Assembly (NCBI RefSeq): GCF_963664965.1
Contig: NZ_OY761823.1
Span: 1,188,001 to 1,252,000 of the forward strand
Source of the DNA: an uncultured Pseudodesulfovibrio sp.
GTDB taxonomy: Bacteria > Desulfobacterota > Desulfovibrionia > Desulfovibrionales > Desulfovibrionaceae
Direction: 5' to 3'
DNA: 64,000 nt
The notes under the pieces are model-generated. The model had not been told where the DNA came from. It saw only the letters and a list, made by a program, of their open reading frames with translations, and did not search any database. Below, in pieces: positions 25,865 to 34,981 of this stretch. The first letter of the stretch is position 1; the number at the start of each line of letters is the position of its first letter. Made by a program: the position numbers and the translations under genes.

Positions 25865-27277
25865 ATGAACCGCCTGAAATCTCGAGCTCTTTCACTGCTC
25901 ACTCTTTTATTTGCATTGTGTTTTTCCCTGCCTGTTTTTGCCGGTTCCGTGTCCGGCGCATCCGTTACCGTGTACAATTCCGGTCGTGCGTTGGTGAAGG
26001 AAACCCGTTCCGCCACCTTGCCGCAGGGCATGGCCAGTGTTGTCTTCAAGAATATTCCCGCCACCATTGACCCCACGTCCGTTCGCGCTTCCGCCAAAGG
26101 CATGCAGGTGCTCGGCGTGCAATACGACTATCTGCCGATTTCGCCGAATAATCTGCTTGAGCGCTACGTGGGCAAGGAATTGACCGTGATTCTTCCTGAC
26201 CCTACGGACGCCAACGCCCGTACTCTACGCAAGGCGACGTTGCTGTCCATGTCCAAACAGCAGGGGCCGGTTTTTCTCGTGGGCAAGGAAGTGTATGTGG
26301 GTGCTTACGAGGCGCTTCTGCTTCCCGAGCTCCCTGCCGACCTGCAAAGGGAACCGACCCTGACCCTGACTACGAAGAACCAGACCGCGTCCAAACGTGA
26401 TGTCCGCCTGAGTTACCTCATGGGAGGGCTGACGTGGCGCGCCGACTATACGCTTTCCGTCAATCGCGCTGGCGATGAAGCGGTCCTTGATGCGTGGGCC
26501 ACTCTTGATAATTCATCGGGGCGCGGGTTCTCGAACGCGAGCCTCAAGCTGGTGGCCGGACAGGTGCAGCGAGAAACAGGCGGCAGAATGCTCCGCAAGG
26601 CCAATGTCGCGTCCATGGAATACGCCATGGCCGACGCTGCGCCGCAACCGCGGGAAGAAGCCTTTTCCCAATTCCATGTCTATTCCGTGCCGGGGTATGT
26701 CAATCTGACAGAACACGGCACTCGCCAGACAAGTCTGTTTGCGGCCAGCGGCATCAAGGTGAAGCAGCAGCTTGTCAGCCGCTATCATGCCGGGGCAGGT
26801 CAGCAGGGTGGGCCGGTCAAACAGAACGTGCAGGCGTCCCTGACTTTTGCCAATTCGGAAAAGAACAGCCTCGGCAACCCCATGCCGAGTGGGCTGGTAC
26901 GTGTTTTCATGCCTGCCTCCGATGGCGACATGCTGCTTGCTGGTGAATCTTCCATCGGCCATGTGGGACCGGGCGGAGAAGTGAAGCTGACGCTGGGGCA
27001 GGCCTTTGACGTCACGGTGGAGCGAAGCCAGACTTCGTTCAGGAAGCTGGGCAAGAACTCCTTTGAAATGAGCTGGAGCCTTTCTGTGGTCAACGGAAAG
27101 AAGACACCGCAGGAACTTCGGCTGACAGACTTCTATTCGGGACAGTGGAACATCGTGAAAGCGGATCGCAAGTACTCGAAGCCGGATGCGCGCAGCGTCC
27201 AGTTCGATCTGACCGTTCCGCCCACGGCGGGCAAAAAGCCCATGGTCGTCAACTACACCGTTCAGGTGACGTACTAG
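25865..27277 (+). CDS. DUF4139 domain secreted protein
   Basis: 470 residues with a signal peptide (ALSLLTLLFALCFSLPVFA). The N-terminal part (SVTVYNSGRALVKETRSATLPQGMASVVFKNIPATIDPTSVRA) is typical of DUF4139 proteins, and the central SYLMGGLTWRADYTLSVN and C-terminal FEMSWSLSVVNGKKTPQEL parts fit a beta-rich body. The function of the family is unknown. CGGAGG is placed ten bases before the ATG. The HAD gene follows after 13 bases, so it is likely in the same operon as the sugar genes. Confidence 0.85.
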   Translation: MNRLKSRALSLLTLLFALCFSLPVFAGSVSGASVTVYNSGRALVKETRSATLPQGMASVVFKNIPATIDPTSVRASAKGMQVLGVQYDYLPISPNNLLERYVGKELTVILPDPTDANARTLRKATLLSMSKQQGPVFLVGKEVYVGAYEALLLPELPADLQREPTLTLTTKNQTASKRDVRLSYLMGGLTWRADYTLSVNRAGDEAVLDAWATLDNSSGRGFSNASLKLVAGQVQRETGGRMLRKANVASMEYAMADAAPQPREEAFSQFHVYSVPGYVNLTEHGTRQTSLFAASGIKVKQQLVSRYHAGAGQQGGPVKQNVQASLTFANSEKNSLGNPMPSGLVRVFMPASDGDMLLAGESSIGHVGPGGEVKLTLGQAFDVTVERSQTSFRKLGKNSFEMSWSLSVVNGKKTPQELRLTDFYSGQWNIVKADRKYSKPDARSVQFDLTVPPTAGKKPMVVNYTVQVTY

Positions 27278-27290
27278 AAAGGGAACAGCT

Positions 27291-28484
27291 ATGGCGGAGA
27301 TCAGGCATACTCAGCTCAAGACGCTCAAGGACTTCTATGCGCTCATGGCGGCCAGCCGTCAGGTGCGCTATGAGGCTGTCGGCACGATTCTCGACGGCGG
27401 CAAGGTGGATGAGGACGTTGTCGCTTCGTTGCGAAATGTCCTCGGTTCGCTGGAGGCCGTGCCCGAGGAGAACGGGAAGCGCATCCTCTCTCTTGACGGT
27501 TCCCGTGATATCGAGCTTGAGATGGGATATGAGATCGACGAGACCAGAAAGGATATCTTCTATCTTGAAGAGGGGGAAGATACCTTTCTGGACCTGCTCT
27601 CCGATCTGCATCCCGGATTCGACGAGCAGGTGGCCGCCGGAAAGGAGTTGCTTGCCGGACTTGATCTGAACTGCCTGGTCACTGACCGTGACGGCACGAT
27701 CAACAATTATTGTGCGCGGTACCTGACATCCATCCAGTCGATCTGGAATTCCGTGTTTCTGTCCCGTTTCTGCCTGAACAAGGTGCAGCGTCCGGTCATC
27801 CTGACCTCGGCACCGCTCGACGGCCTGATTGAAATAAGCGTCAATCCCGTAGGAAAGATATACTATGCCGCGTCCAAGGGGCGGGAGTGCCTTGATTTCG
27901 TGGGGCGCACCCGGCGGCTGCCCATCTCCGCCAGCAAGCAGGAGGCCATTGATCTGCTGAACAGCCGGCTGACCTCACTGCTGTTGCAGCCCGAGTATGA
28001 GAAGTTCTCGCTTATCGGGTCCGGGTTGCAGTTCAAGTTCGGCCAATCCACGGTTGCGCGTCAGGATATCGGCAAGTCCATCGACGAAGCCGAATCCATG
28101 GCGTTTCTCGCGACCTTGACGGAGTTGACCGAGGAATTGGACCCGGACGGTGTGAACTTCCGCATGGAAGACACCGGACTGGATGTGGAGATCATCCTGA
28201 CCATCGACGCGGGCGATGGCCTCAAGGATTTCGACAAGGGCGACGGGGTGAAATACCTCAACAACGAGCTTGGACTGGAAATGTTCCGGGGGCCGCACCT
28301 TATCTGCGGAGACACCGGCAGTGACGTCCCCATGCTTGAAGCCGCCCTTGAAATAGCGCCCGACACACGGGCCATTTACGTGACTGAAAAGGAGGACCTT
28401 GCCAAAAAGGTCTCCGGACTGACTTCGAATGCCCTGATCGTGTCCCAGCCTGATATGCTGGTGGCGATCATGGGAACGTTGTGA
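27291..28484 (+). CDS. HAD phosphatase, trehalose-6-phosphatase-like
   Basis: 397 residues. A ~120-residue N-terminal region precedes the HAD motif I LVTDRDGTINNY. Motif II is around VILTSAP, and the late motif HLICGDTGSDVPMLEAAL supplies the Mg-binding aspartates. The C-terminal part resembles trehalose-6-phosphate phosphatases (otsB-like). Its position immediately before a GH65-HAD fusion supports work on a disaccharide phosphate. The substrate is inferred, not proven. Confidence 0.75.
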   Translation: MAEIRHTQLKTLKDFYALMAASRQVRYEAVGTILDGGKVDEDVVASLRNVLGSLEAVPEENGKRILSLDGSRDIELEMGYEIDETRKDIFYLEEGEDTFLDLLSDLHPGFDEQVAAGKELLAGLDLNCLVTDRDGTINNYCARYLTSIQSIWNSVFLSRFCLNKVQRPVILTSAPLDGLIEISVNPVGKIYYAASKGRECLDFVGRTRRLPISASKQEAIDLLNSRLTSLLLQPEYEKFSLIGSGLQFKFGQSTVARQDIGKSIDEAESMAFLATLTELTEELDPDGVNFRMEDTGLDVEIILTIDAGDGLKDFDKGDGVKYLNNELGLEMFRGPHLICGDTGSDVPMLEAALEIAPDTRAIYVTEKEDLAKKVSGLTSNALIVSQPDMLVAIMGTL

Positions 28485-28522
28485 TTTCGACAATCGGAAA
28501 ATTCAAGCGTTAAGGAGCGAAC

Positions 28523-31500
28523 GTGTCAGCAATCACTCTTAAAGGCGTTATTTTTGATCTGGATGGTGTCATCACGCGTACCGCCAAGGTGCATGCTCAG
28601 GCATGGGAAACCGCGTTCAACGAGTTTCTGAAAGCGCGGGCCGAAGAAAAGAACGTCCCGTTTGAACCGTTTGACCGGACGAGCGATTATCACAACTACG
28701 TTGATGGCAAACCCCGGTTCGAGGGCGTACTCAGTTTTATCAAGTCCCGTAACGTCAAGCTGCCGCCCGGAACGCCTGATGATCCGCCGAGTCTGGATTC
28801 TATTTGCGGTATCGGTAACCGCAAGAACGAATTATATCAGGAAATTCTGCGCCGTGAAGGACCGGAAGTCTTCAGCTCGTCCGTGGAGCTGATTAACGAA
28901 CTCAAGGCCCGCGGCGTGCGGGTGGGCGTGGCGACATCCAGCCGAAACTGTCAGTTGGTGCTGTCGCTTGCCGGACTTGAAGACCTTTTCGAGGCGCAGG
29001 TGGATGGTGTGGTTTCCGCCGCGAACGACCTCAAGGGCAAGCCCGACCCGGATATTTTCGTCACTGCTGCAAAGGATCTCGGCCTTGAGCCGGGTGAGTG
29101 TGTGGTGGTCGAAGACGCCATTTCCGGCGTGCAGGCCGGACGTGCAGGGAACTTCGGCATGACACTCGGCATCGCCCGCAACGTGCAAGGCGAGTTGCTC
29201 ATGCGTTTCGGTGCGGATCAGGTGGTGTCCGACCTCGGTGAAATCACTGTGGACGACCTTGAAGAGTGGTTCGATACCGGCATGTCCACGGATGAATGGT
29301 TCCTTACCTACCATGGCTTCGATCCCGGTGATGAAAAGCTGCGCGAGACCCTGACTGCCGTGGGCAACGGATATCTCGGCACCCGTGGCGCGTATGAGTG
29401 TGAGTGCTCTTCCTATTATTTCTATCCCGGTACCTACATCGCAGGCGTGTTCAACAAGACGCCGAGTTCGGTTCAGGGGCGGGAGATTTTCAACAATGAT
29501 TTCGTGAACTGCCCCAACTGGCTGCCCGTGGAATTCAAGATCGGCTCCGGCGGGTTCACCAGTCCGCTGTCAATGGAAATTCTCAGTTATGCACATCGGC
29601 TCAATATGCGCGAAGGCATCATGGAGCGCCTGATGGTGGTCAAGGATCAGGTGGGACGTCTCACCCGCATATCTTCGCGCCGCATGGCGTCCATGGCTGA
29701 TCCGCATCTTTGTGCGCTTCAATTCGATTTCACACCACTCAACTATTCCGCCCGTATCACTTTCCGTTCCTCCATGGACGGTAATGTCGATAATTCCGGG
29801 GTGGCCCGCTATTCCAAGCTCAACACGCACCACCTCTGCCGTGTGTCCGCAGGCAAGGCCGGTGACGGCGTTTTCCTGCACATGGAAACGACCCATTCCA
29901 GATACCAGATCGTCATGGCCGGAAAGACCTTCATGCTTGAAGACGGCAAGCTTCTGGATGCGAAGAAGTCGATTGTTCAGGATAAGGCCAAGGTCTCGGA
30001 AGAAATGGTCATCCAGACTCGTGAGAACACCAGATACACGCTTGAGAAGTACGTCTATATTCGCACTTCCCTTGACCGGGAACCGGGTGATCTCAAGGAG
30101 ATGTGTCTTGACGGACTCAAGAATGTGAAGACGTTCCAAGGGGTGTTCGGTCCTCATGCGAAGAGCTGGAAAGCCCTTTGGCAGAAGGCCGATATCCGTG
30201 TCACGGGTGATCGTTTTGTCCAGCGCGTCTTGCGACTGCACATTTATCACCTGCTCGTCACCGCCAGTCCGCATAATGCAGACCGGGATGCCGGGATGCC
30301 CGCACGCGGTCTGCATGGTGAGGCGTATCGCGGTCATATATTCTGGGATGAGGTCTACATTCAGCCTTTCTTCGATGCCAATTTCCCGGATATCTCCAAG
30401 GGCTTGCTCATGTACCGCTACAATCGTCTTGATGCGGCCCGTGAATATGCAAGGGAGAACGGCTATACGGGTGCCATGTATCCGTGGCAGACCGCGGACG
30501 ACGGCAGTGAGGAGACACAGGAAGTTCATTACAATCCCGAGTCCAAGAGCTGGGGGCCTGATCTTTCCCGTCGGCAGAGACATGTCTCCATCGCGGTGTT
30601 CGTCAACGCGTGGCGTTATGTGACCTGGTCCGGCGACAAGACGTTTCTCAAGGAATACGGTGCCGAAATGATGCTCGACATCGCCCGTTTCTGGGGCGGT
30701 ATCGCCACCTATGAAGAGGAAACGGACAAGTATCACATTGCCGGTGTCATGGGACCGGACGAGTTCCATGAAAAGCTTCCCGGCAGCGATGAGGCCGGGA
30801 TCAAGGATAACGCCTACACCAATATCATGGTGGTCTGGCTTCTTGAGAGGTCGCTTGAGATACTTGAAGAATTGCCGGAAAAGGTCCGTAATGAGGTTGT
30901 CCAGAAGATCGGTCTGACCGACGAGGACTTGGCAAAGTGGAAGGACATGACCACCAAGCTCAATGTCATCATGACCGAAGACGGTATCATCAGCCAGTTC
31001 GAAGGCTATATGGATCTTGCCGAGCTTGACTGGGATTCCTACCGCAAGCGGTTCTATTCCATTCACCGCATGGACCGCATTCTCAAGGCGGAGAACGATT
31101 CTCCCGACAATTACAAGGTCGCCAAGCAGGCCGATACGCTCATGACATGGTATCTTCTCGAACCTGAGGAGGTCGCCCGCATTCTCAACCAGCTCGGGCA
31201 TGAGGTCAAAGACCCGCTCAAGCTGCTCAAGGACAATTACGACTTTTACGAACAGCGAACCAGTCACGGTTCGACGCTTTCCAAAGTCGTGCACGCGGTT
31301 ATTTCCAAGTACATCTATTCCAGTGAAATATCATGGGATTGGTTCATGGAGGCCATGCACAGCGATATCGAGGACACGCAGGGCGGCACGACCATTGAGG
31401 GCATTCATACCGGGGTCATGGCCGGAACGCTCGAAGTACTCAAGCAGGACTTTGCCGGACTCAATATGTCGTCCACACCCATGAAGGTTGATCCTGAACT

Positions 31501-31687
31501 GCCAGCCCATTGGGGTGAAATGCGGCTCAGTTTCACATGGCAGAAAATCTGGTTCGATCTCATTATCGATCAGGATCGCGTCAACATGACCGCCTATCAC
31601 AAGGGCGACAAGGTTGTGCCGGTTCAGATTTTCGGCAAGGAATACCAACTCAAGCCCGGTATGACGGTCGAGGCCAGAAAAAGCTGA
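28523..31687 (+). CDS. Beta-phosphoglucomutase/GH65 disaccharide phosphorylase fusion
   Basis: 1054 residues. About residues 1-245 are a HAD beta-phosphoglucomutase (VIFDLDGVITRTAKVH, VATSSRN, KPDPDIF, VVEDAISGVQAG). The rest is a GH65 glycoside phosphorylase: an N-terminal beta-sandwich starting FLTYHGFDPG, then an (alpha/alpha)6 barrel with the catalytic Glu in MGPDEFHEKLPGS and a C-terminal cap. The GH65 part would split trehalose, kojibiose or a similar disaccharide with phosphate to beta-glucose-1-P, which the mutase part turns into glucose-6-P, so two consecutive steps sit in one chain. The disaccharide is not determinable here. The upstream HAD gene is 38 bases away. Confidence 0.92.
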   Translation: MSAITLKGVIFDLDGVITRTAKVHAQAWETAFNEFLKARAEEKNVPFEPFDRTSDYHNYVDGKPRFEGVLSFIKSRNVKLPPGTPDDPPSLDSICGIGNRKNELYQEILRREGPEVFSSSVELINELKARGVRVGVATSSRNCQLVLSLAGLEDLFEAQVDGVVSAANDLKGKPDPDIFVTAAKDLGLEPGECVVVEDAISGVQAGRAGNFGMTLGIARNVQGELLMRFGADQVVSDLGEITVDDLEEWFDTGMSTDEWFLTYHGFDPGDEKLRETLTAVGNGYLGTRGAYECECSSYYFYPGTYIAGVFNKTPSSVQGREIFNNDFVNCPNWLPVEFKIGSGGFTSPLSMEILSYAHRLNMREGIMERLMVVKDQVGRLTRISSRRMASMADPHLCALQFDFTPLNYSARITFRSSMDGNVDNSGVARYSKLNTHHLCRVSAGKAGDGVFLHMETTHSRYQIVMAGKTFMLEDGKLLDAKKSIVQDKAKVSEEMVIQTRENTRYTLEKYVYIRTSLDREPGDLKEMCLDGLKNVKTFQGVFGPHAKSWKALWQKADIRVTGDRFVQRVLRLHIYHLLVTASPHNADRDAGMPARGLHGEAYRGHIFWDEVYIQPFFDANFPDISKGLLMYRYNRLDAAREYARENGYTGAMYPWQTADDGSEETQEVHYNPESKSWGPDLSRRQRHVSIAVFVNAWRYVTWSGDKTFLKEYGAEMMLDIARFWGGIATYEEETDKYHIAGVMGPDEFHEKLPGSDEAGIKDNAYTNIMVVWLLERSLEILEELPEKVRNEVVQKIGLTDEDLAKWKDMTTKLNVIMTEDGIISQFEGYMDLAELDWDSYRKRFYSIHRMDRILKAENDSPDNYKVAKQADTLMTWYLLEPEEVARILNQLGHEVKDPLKLLKDNYDFYEQRTSHGSTLSKVVHAVISKYIYSSEISWDWFMEAMHSDIEDTQGGTTIEGIHTGVMAGTLEVLKQDFAGLNMSSTPMKVDPELPAHWGEMRLSFTWQKIWFDLIIDQDRVNMTAYHKGDKVVPVQIFGKEYQLKPGMTVEARKS

Positions 31688-31710
31688 CGTGCGGGAAAGA
31701 AATGATCGGT

Positions 31711-31742
31711 CCCCGGCCATATCCGTGGTCGGGGGCTTTTTT
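31711..31742 (+). terminator. Terminator of the GH65 operon
   Basis: CCCCGGCCA/TGGTCGGGG stem (with G-T pairs) followed by GCTTTTTT. Confidence 0.8.
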
Positions 31743-31907
31743 GTGCCATGACTACAATGCATTACAGTCTTTTCTGTCATGGTGAGGGGCTTGTGGCTGT
31801 TTGGCAATTCGCCAATCTTGAAAAAAGTTGCTTGCATGGAGGGGAGAAGGACGGTATCAGTGCCCCCGCGCCGGGTTCTCCCGGCAATTTATTTTTCAGG
31901 AGCACCC

Positions 31908-33005
31908 ATGTCACTCAGTATAGGTATCGTCGGCCTGCCCAATGTCGGCAAGTCCACGCTTTTCAACGCACTTACCAAGGCCCAGAATGCCGAAAGCGCC
32001 AACTACGCTTTCTGCACCATTGAACCCAACAAGGCCGTTGTGCCGGTCCCTGACCCGCGCATCGAAGTGCTTGCCGACATCGTCAAGCCGCAGCGAGTGC
32101 AGCATTCCACTGTCGATTTCGTGGATATCGCCGGACTCGTCGCCGGAGCCAGCAAGGGTGAAGGACTCGGCAACAAGTTCCTCGGCAACATCCGTGAAAC
32201 GCAGGCTATCCTTCACGTCGTCCGCTGTTTCGACAACGATGACGTCATTCACGTTGCCAACTCCATCGACCCGCTGCGCGACATCGACGTTATCGAGACC
32301 GAACTCATTCTCGCTGATGTGCAGGTGCTTGAAAACCGCATCGAGCGTATGGAAAAGCAGCTCAAGGGCGACAAGACGCTCGCTCCGAAGATCGAAGCGG
32401 GCAAGGCGCTGCTCGCGCACATGAATGAAGGGCAGCCCGCCTCCACTTTCACCGAGGAACTCAAGGGACTCGACGAAATTCTTTCCGAACTTCGCCTCAT
32501 CACCGCCAAGAACGTCATCTACTGTGCAAACGTCGATGAAGACGGGCTTGTCGAGGACAATGACTACGTGAAGAAGGTCCGCGCCCTTGCCGAAGAACGC
32601 GGTGCCGAGTTCGTCAAGATTTCCGCCCGCATGGAAGAAGAACTCGTCGGCCTCGAAGACGAGGAATACAACGAATTCCTTGAATCCTACGGCATCACCG
32701 AATCCGGTCTGCACCAGATCATTCGCACCGGGTTCCATTCCCTCGGCCTCATCAGCTACTTCACCGCAGGCGTCAAGGAAGTCCGCGCTTGGACCATTCA
32801 TCAGGGTGACAAGGCCCCGCAGGCCGCTGGCGTCATCCACACCGATTTTGAACGCGGCTTCATCCGCGCGGAAATCGTGGCCTACGACCAGTACGTCGAG
32901 CACGGCTCCGAATCCAAGTGCCGAAGCGAAGGCGTGCTGCGCGTCGAAGGAAAAGACTACGTCATGCAGGACGGCGATGTGACGCACTTCCTGTTTAACG
33001 TTTAA
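31908..33005 (+). CDS. ychF: Redox-regulated ATPase YchF
   Basis: 365 residues. The Obg-like P-loop is GIVGLPNVGKSTLFNAL, with DFVDIAGLVAGASKGEGLGN, and the non-canonical G4 motif CANVDED explains the ATP preference. The C-terminal TGS domain (VRAWTIHQGDKAPQAAGVIHTDFERGFIRAEI) binds RNA or the ribosome. CAGGAG seven bases before the ATG at 31908 fixes the start; the frame opens earlier at 31779. The transcript runs into a 3' multi-hairpin element and a terminator. Confidence 0.96.
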   Translation: MSLSIGIVGLPNVGKSTLFNALTKAQNAESANYAFCTIEPNKAVVPVPDPRIEVLADIVKPQRVQHSTVDFVDIAGLVAGASKGEGLGNKFLGNIRETQAILHVVRCFDNDDVIHVANSIDPLRDIDVIETELILADVQVLENRIERMEKQLKGDKTLAPKIEAGKALLAHMNEGQPASTFTEELKGLDEILSELRLITAKNVIYCANVDEDGLVEDNDYVKKVRALAEERGAEFVKISARMEEELVGLEDEEYNEFLESYGITESGLHQIIRTGFHSLGLISYFTAGVKEVRAWTIHQGDKAPQAAGVIHTDFERGFIRAEIVAYDQYVEHGSESKCRSEGVLRVEGKDYVMQDGDVTHFLFNV

Positions 33006-33009
33006 AATC

Positions 33010-33110
33010 AGATTGGGATGCGCCTGCGGCGCGATTGTCGGGTGATTTCGTCTCCGACGGCTCAAGGGCTATACCCTTGAGAATCCCATTAGCGCCTCCG
33101 GCGAAAGCTT
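33010..33110 (+). repeat. 3'-UTR multi-hairpin element, copy 2 (ychF)
   Basis: In the sense of ychF: AATCAGATTGGGATG, hairpin GCGCC-TGC-GGCGC, linker GATTGTCGGGTGATTTCG, stem CTCAAGGG-CTATA-CCCTTGAG, GAATCCCATTA, hairpin CGCC-TCC-GGCG. The stem arms differ from the alaS and purM copies while still pairing. Confidence 0.88.
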
Positions 33111-33112
33111 AT

Positions 33113-33154
33113 AAAAAAGAACAGCCCCGACAAAAGTCGGGGCTGTTCTTTTTT
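33113..33154. terminator. Bidirectional terminator between ychF and purM
   Basis: A perfect symmetric stem, AAAAAAGAACAGCCCCGAC with its complement, loops on AAAA and ends in TTTTTT in both directions. It is flanked on each side by one copy of the 3'-UTR element. Confidence 0.95.
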
Positions 33155-33159
33155 ATAAA

Positions 33160-33266
33160 ACTTATTTCGCCGAAGACGAGAAAGGGAGTCCAGAGGGTAT
33201 AGCCCTCTGGCCGCCGGAGGCGAAGTCACCAGACATCGCCGCGCAGCGGCATCCCATCCTGATTCA
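33160..33266 (-). repeat. 3'-UTR multi-hairpin element, copy 3 (purM)
   Basis: In the sense of purM (minus strand): GAATCAGGATGGGATG, hairpin GCCGC-TGC-GCGGC, linker GATGTCTGGTGACTTCG, GCCTCCGGC, stem CCAGAGGG-CTATA-CCCTCTGG, GACTCCC and hairpin CGTC-TTC-GGCG. It lies directly between the purM stop and the shared terminator. Confidence 0.88.
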
Positions 33267-33271
33267 AACCG

Positions 33272-34333
33272 TTAAGGAAAAACCACCTCAACCTGTTCGG
33301 CGCCGTCTTTGCGGGCGGCGATTTCACCGATGCGGTAGGCGTCGACATCATCGCGTGCTTCGAGCATTTCAAGGGCCTTGTCTGCGCTGTCGGCATCACA
33401 GATGAGGATGTAGCCGATGCCACAGTTGAATATCTGGAGCATTTCAGGCCACGAGAGGTTTCCTTCGGCCTTGAGCCAGTCGAAGATCGGCAGCATGGGC
33501 CATGAGCCGAATTCCACGGTGGCTGCGGTGCCTTCGGGCAGGATGCGCGGCACGTTGTCGTAGAAGCCGCCGCCGGTGACGTGGACCATGCCCTTGATGT
33601 CGATGTCCTTCATCAGTTCGAGCACGGGCTTCACGTAGATTTTGGTCGGCTGGATGAGCACGTCCGCCACGGGCTTGTCAGAGCCGGGGAAGGTCTCGTC
33701 CGCCTTGAGTCCGGACTGATCGAACAGCTTGCGGATCAGGGAATAGCCGTTGGAATGTGCGCCGGATGAACCGAGGCCGATCATGACGTCACCGGGGGCG
33801 ATGGACGCGCCGTTGACGAGCTTGGGGGTGTCGGCAAGACCTACGGCAAAGCCGGAGAGGTCGTATTCGCCGTCGGGATAGAATCCCGGCATTTCGGCGG
33901 TTTCGCCGCCCAGCAGGGCACAGTCGGACTGGCGGCAGCCTTCGCAGACGCCGGAGACGACCTGCTCGGCCACGCCGGACTCCAGTTTGCCGGTGGCGAA
34001 GTAATCGAGAAAAAAGAGTGGTGCCGCGCCCTGGACGAGCACGTCGTTGACGGACATGGCAACGAGGTCGATGCCCACGGTGTCATGCTTGTCGAACATG
34101 AAGGCCAGCTTCAGCTTGGTGCCGACGCCGTCTGCGCCTGCCACAAGCATGGGGGCTTCCATGCCTTTGATTTCCGGTTTGAACAAACCGCCGAAGCCGC
34201 CGATATCGGTGGCAACGCCGGGGGTGAAGGTGGACTTCACCATGTCCTTGATGCGGCTGACGAACAGATTGCCCGCCTCGATGTCAACACCGGCATCGGT
34301 GTAGGCTTGGGAACGTTTTGCGCTCTCGCTCAT
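33272..34333 (-). CDS. purM: Phosphoribosylformylglycinamidine cyclo-ligase
   Basis: 353 residues, the usual length. Motifs include YTDAGVDIEAGN at the N-terminus, the ATP/metal-binding VAGADGVGTKLKLAF, AMSVNDVLVQGAAPLFFLDY, CALLGGETAEMPGFY and GLGSSGAHSNGYSLIRKL. It closes the imidazole ring of AIR in purine synthesis. It stands alone, convergent with ychF. Confidence 0.97.
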   Translation of the reverse strand: MSESAKRSQAYTDAGVDIEAGNLFVSRIKDMVKSTFTPGVATDIGGFGGLFKPEIKGMEAPMLVAGADGVGTKLKLAFMFDKHDTVGIDLVAMSVNDVLVQGAAPLFFLDYFATGKLESGVAEQVVSGVCEGCRQSDCALLGGETAEMPGFYPDGEYDLSGFAVGLADTPKLVNGASIAPGDVMIGLGSSGAHSNGYSLIRKLFDQSGLKADETFPGSDKPVADVLIQPTKIYVKPVLELMKDIDIKGMVHVTGGGFYDNVPRILPEGTAATVEFGSWPMLPIFDWLKAEGNLSWPEMLQIFNCGIGYILICDADSADKALEMLEARDDVDAYRIGEIAARKDGAEQVEVVFP

Positions 34334-34509
34334 TGTTGTCTCCTCAAGGGGTGTAAGATGGACAGGTTATAGATGGTTGCCCGCGCAAGTTCAAGGGACA
34401 AGTTCAATGGATTTTCGGACGCGGTCCGGCGCGTGATTTGCATTGCCTGTTTTCGGGTGGATGCGTATAAGGATAATAGCATATTTCATGTTGCCACCCG
34501 GAGGAAATC

Positions 34510-34878
34510 ATGTGTCGTTTCAGCAGAATACTTGTCATTGCCGTTTCGGTCGCCCTTTTGACGCTCTCGCTTGCCATGGCAGGAGCCAAGTTCAAGAACG
34601 TGGATACGGCCAAGGATCGAAAGGACAATGTGTTTGGTACGGACGCGGCTGAGGATACGAGTACCACAAAATTCGGGACCGATGAATCGGGTGATTCCAC
34701 CATAAAGACGAAAGCGCGCCCCAAGAAGGAACCGGTGGACTGGTATGACAAGGTCATCATCACCGTGAATCCGAATACCCGCTGGCCTCAGGAAGGTTCC
34801 ACGACCACCACGCAGACCCGGTACGACAACGCGACCGACACCGAGGTGACCACCACGACGACTGAAGAAATCAAATAA
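34510..34878 (+). CDS. Small secreted Thr/Asp-rich protein
   Basis: 122 residues. A signal peptide (ILVIAVSVALLTLSLAMAGA) is followed by a hydrophilic, low-complexity chain with repeats of the FGTD type (VFGTDAAEDTSTTKFGTDES) and a Thr-rich C-terminus (TEVTTTTTEEIK). No cysteines in the mature part and no known domain. CGGAGG before the ATG supports translation. Probably a periplasmic protein of unknown role. Confidence 0.65.
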   Translation: MCRFSRILVIAVSVALLTLSLAMAGAKFKNVDTAKDRKDNVFGTDAAEDTSTTKFGTDESGDSTIKTKARPKKEPVDWYDKVIITVNPNTRWPQEGSTTTTQTRYDNATDTEVTTTTTEEIK

Positions 34879-34981
34879 TCCAAGCGCGTTCAGGCGCAGT
34901 GGTTATAAAAGGCAACGCAAGGTCATCCTTTTCATGACGGGAATCGCCCCTTCTGGCATAGTGCTGTCAGGAGGGGCTGTC

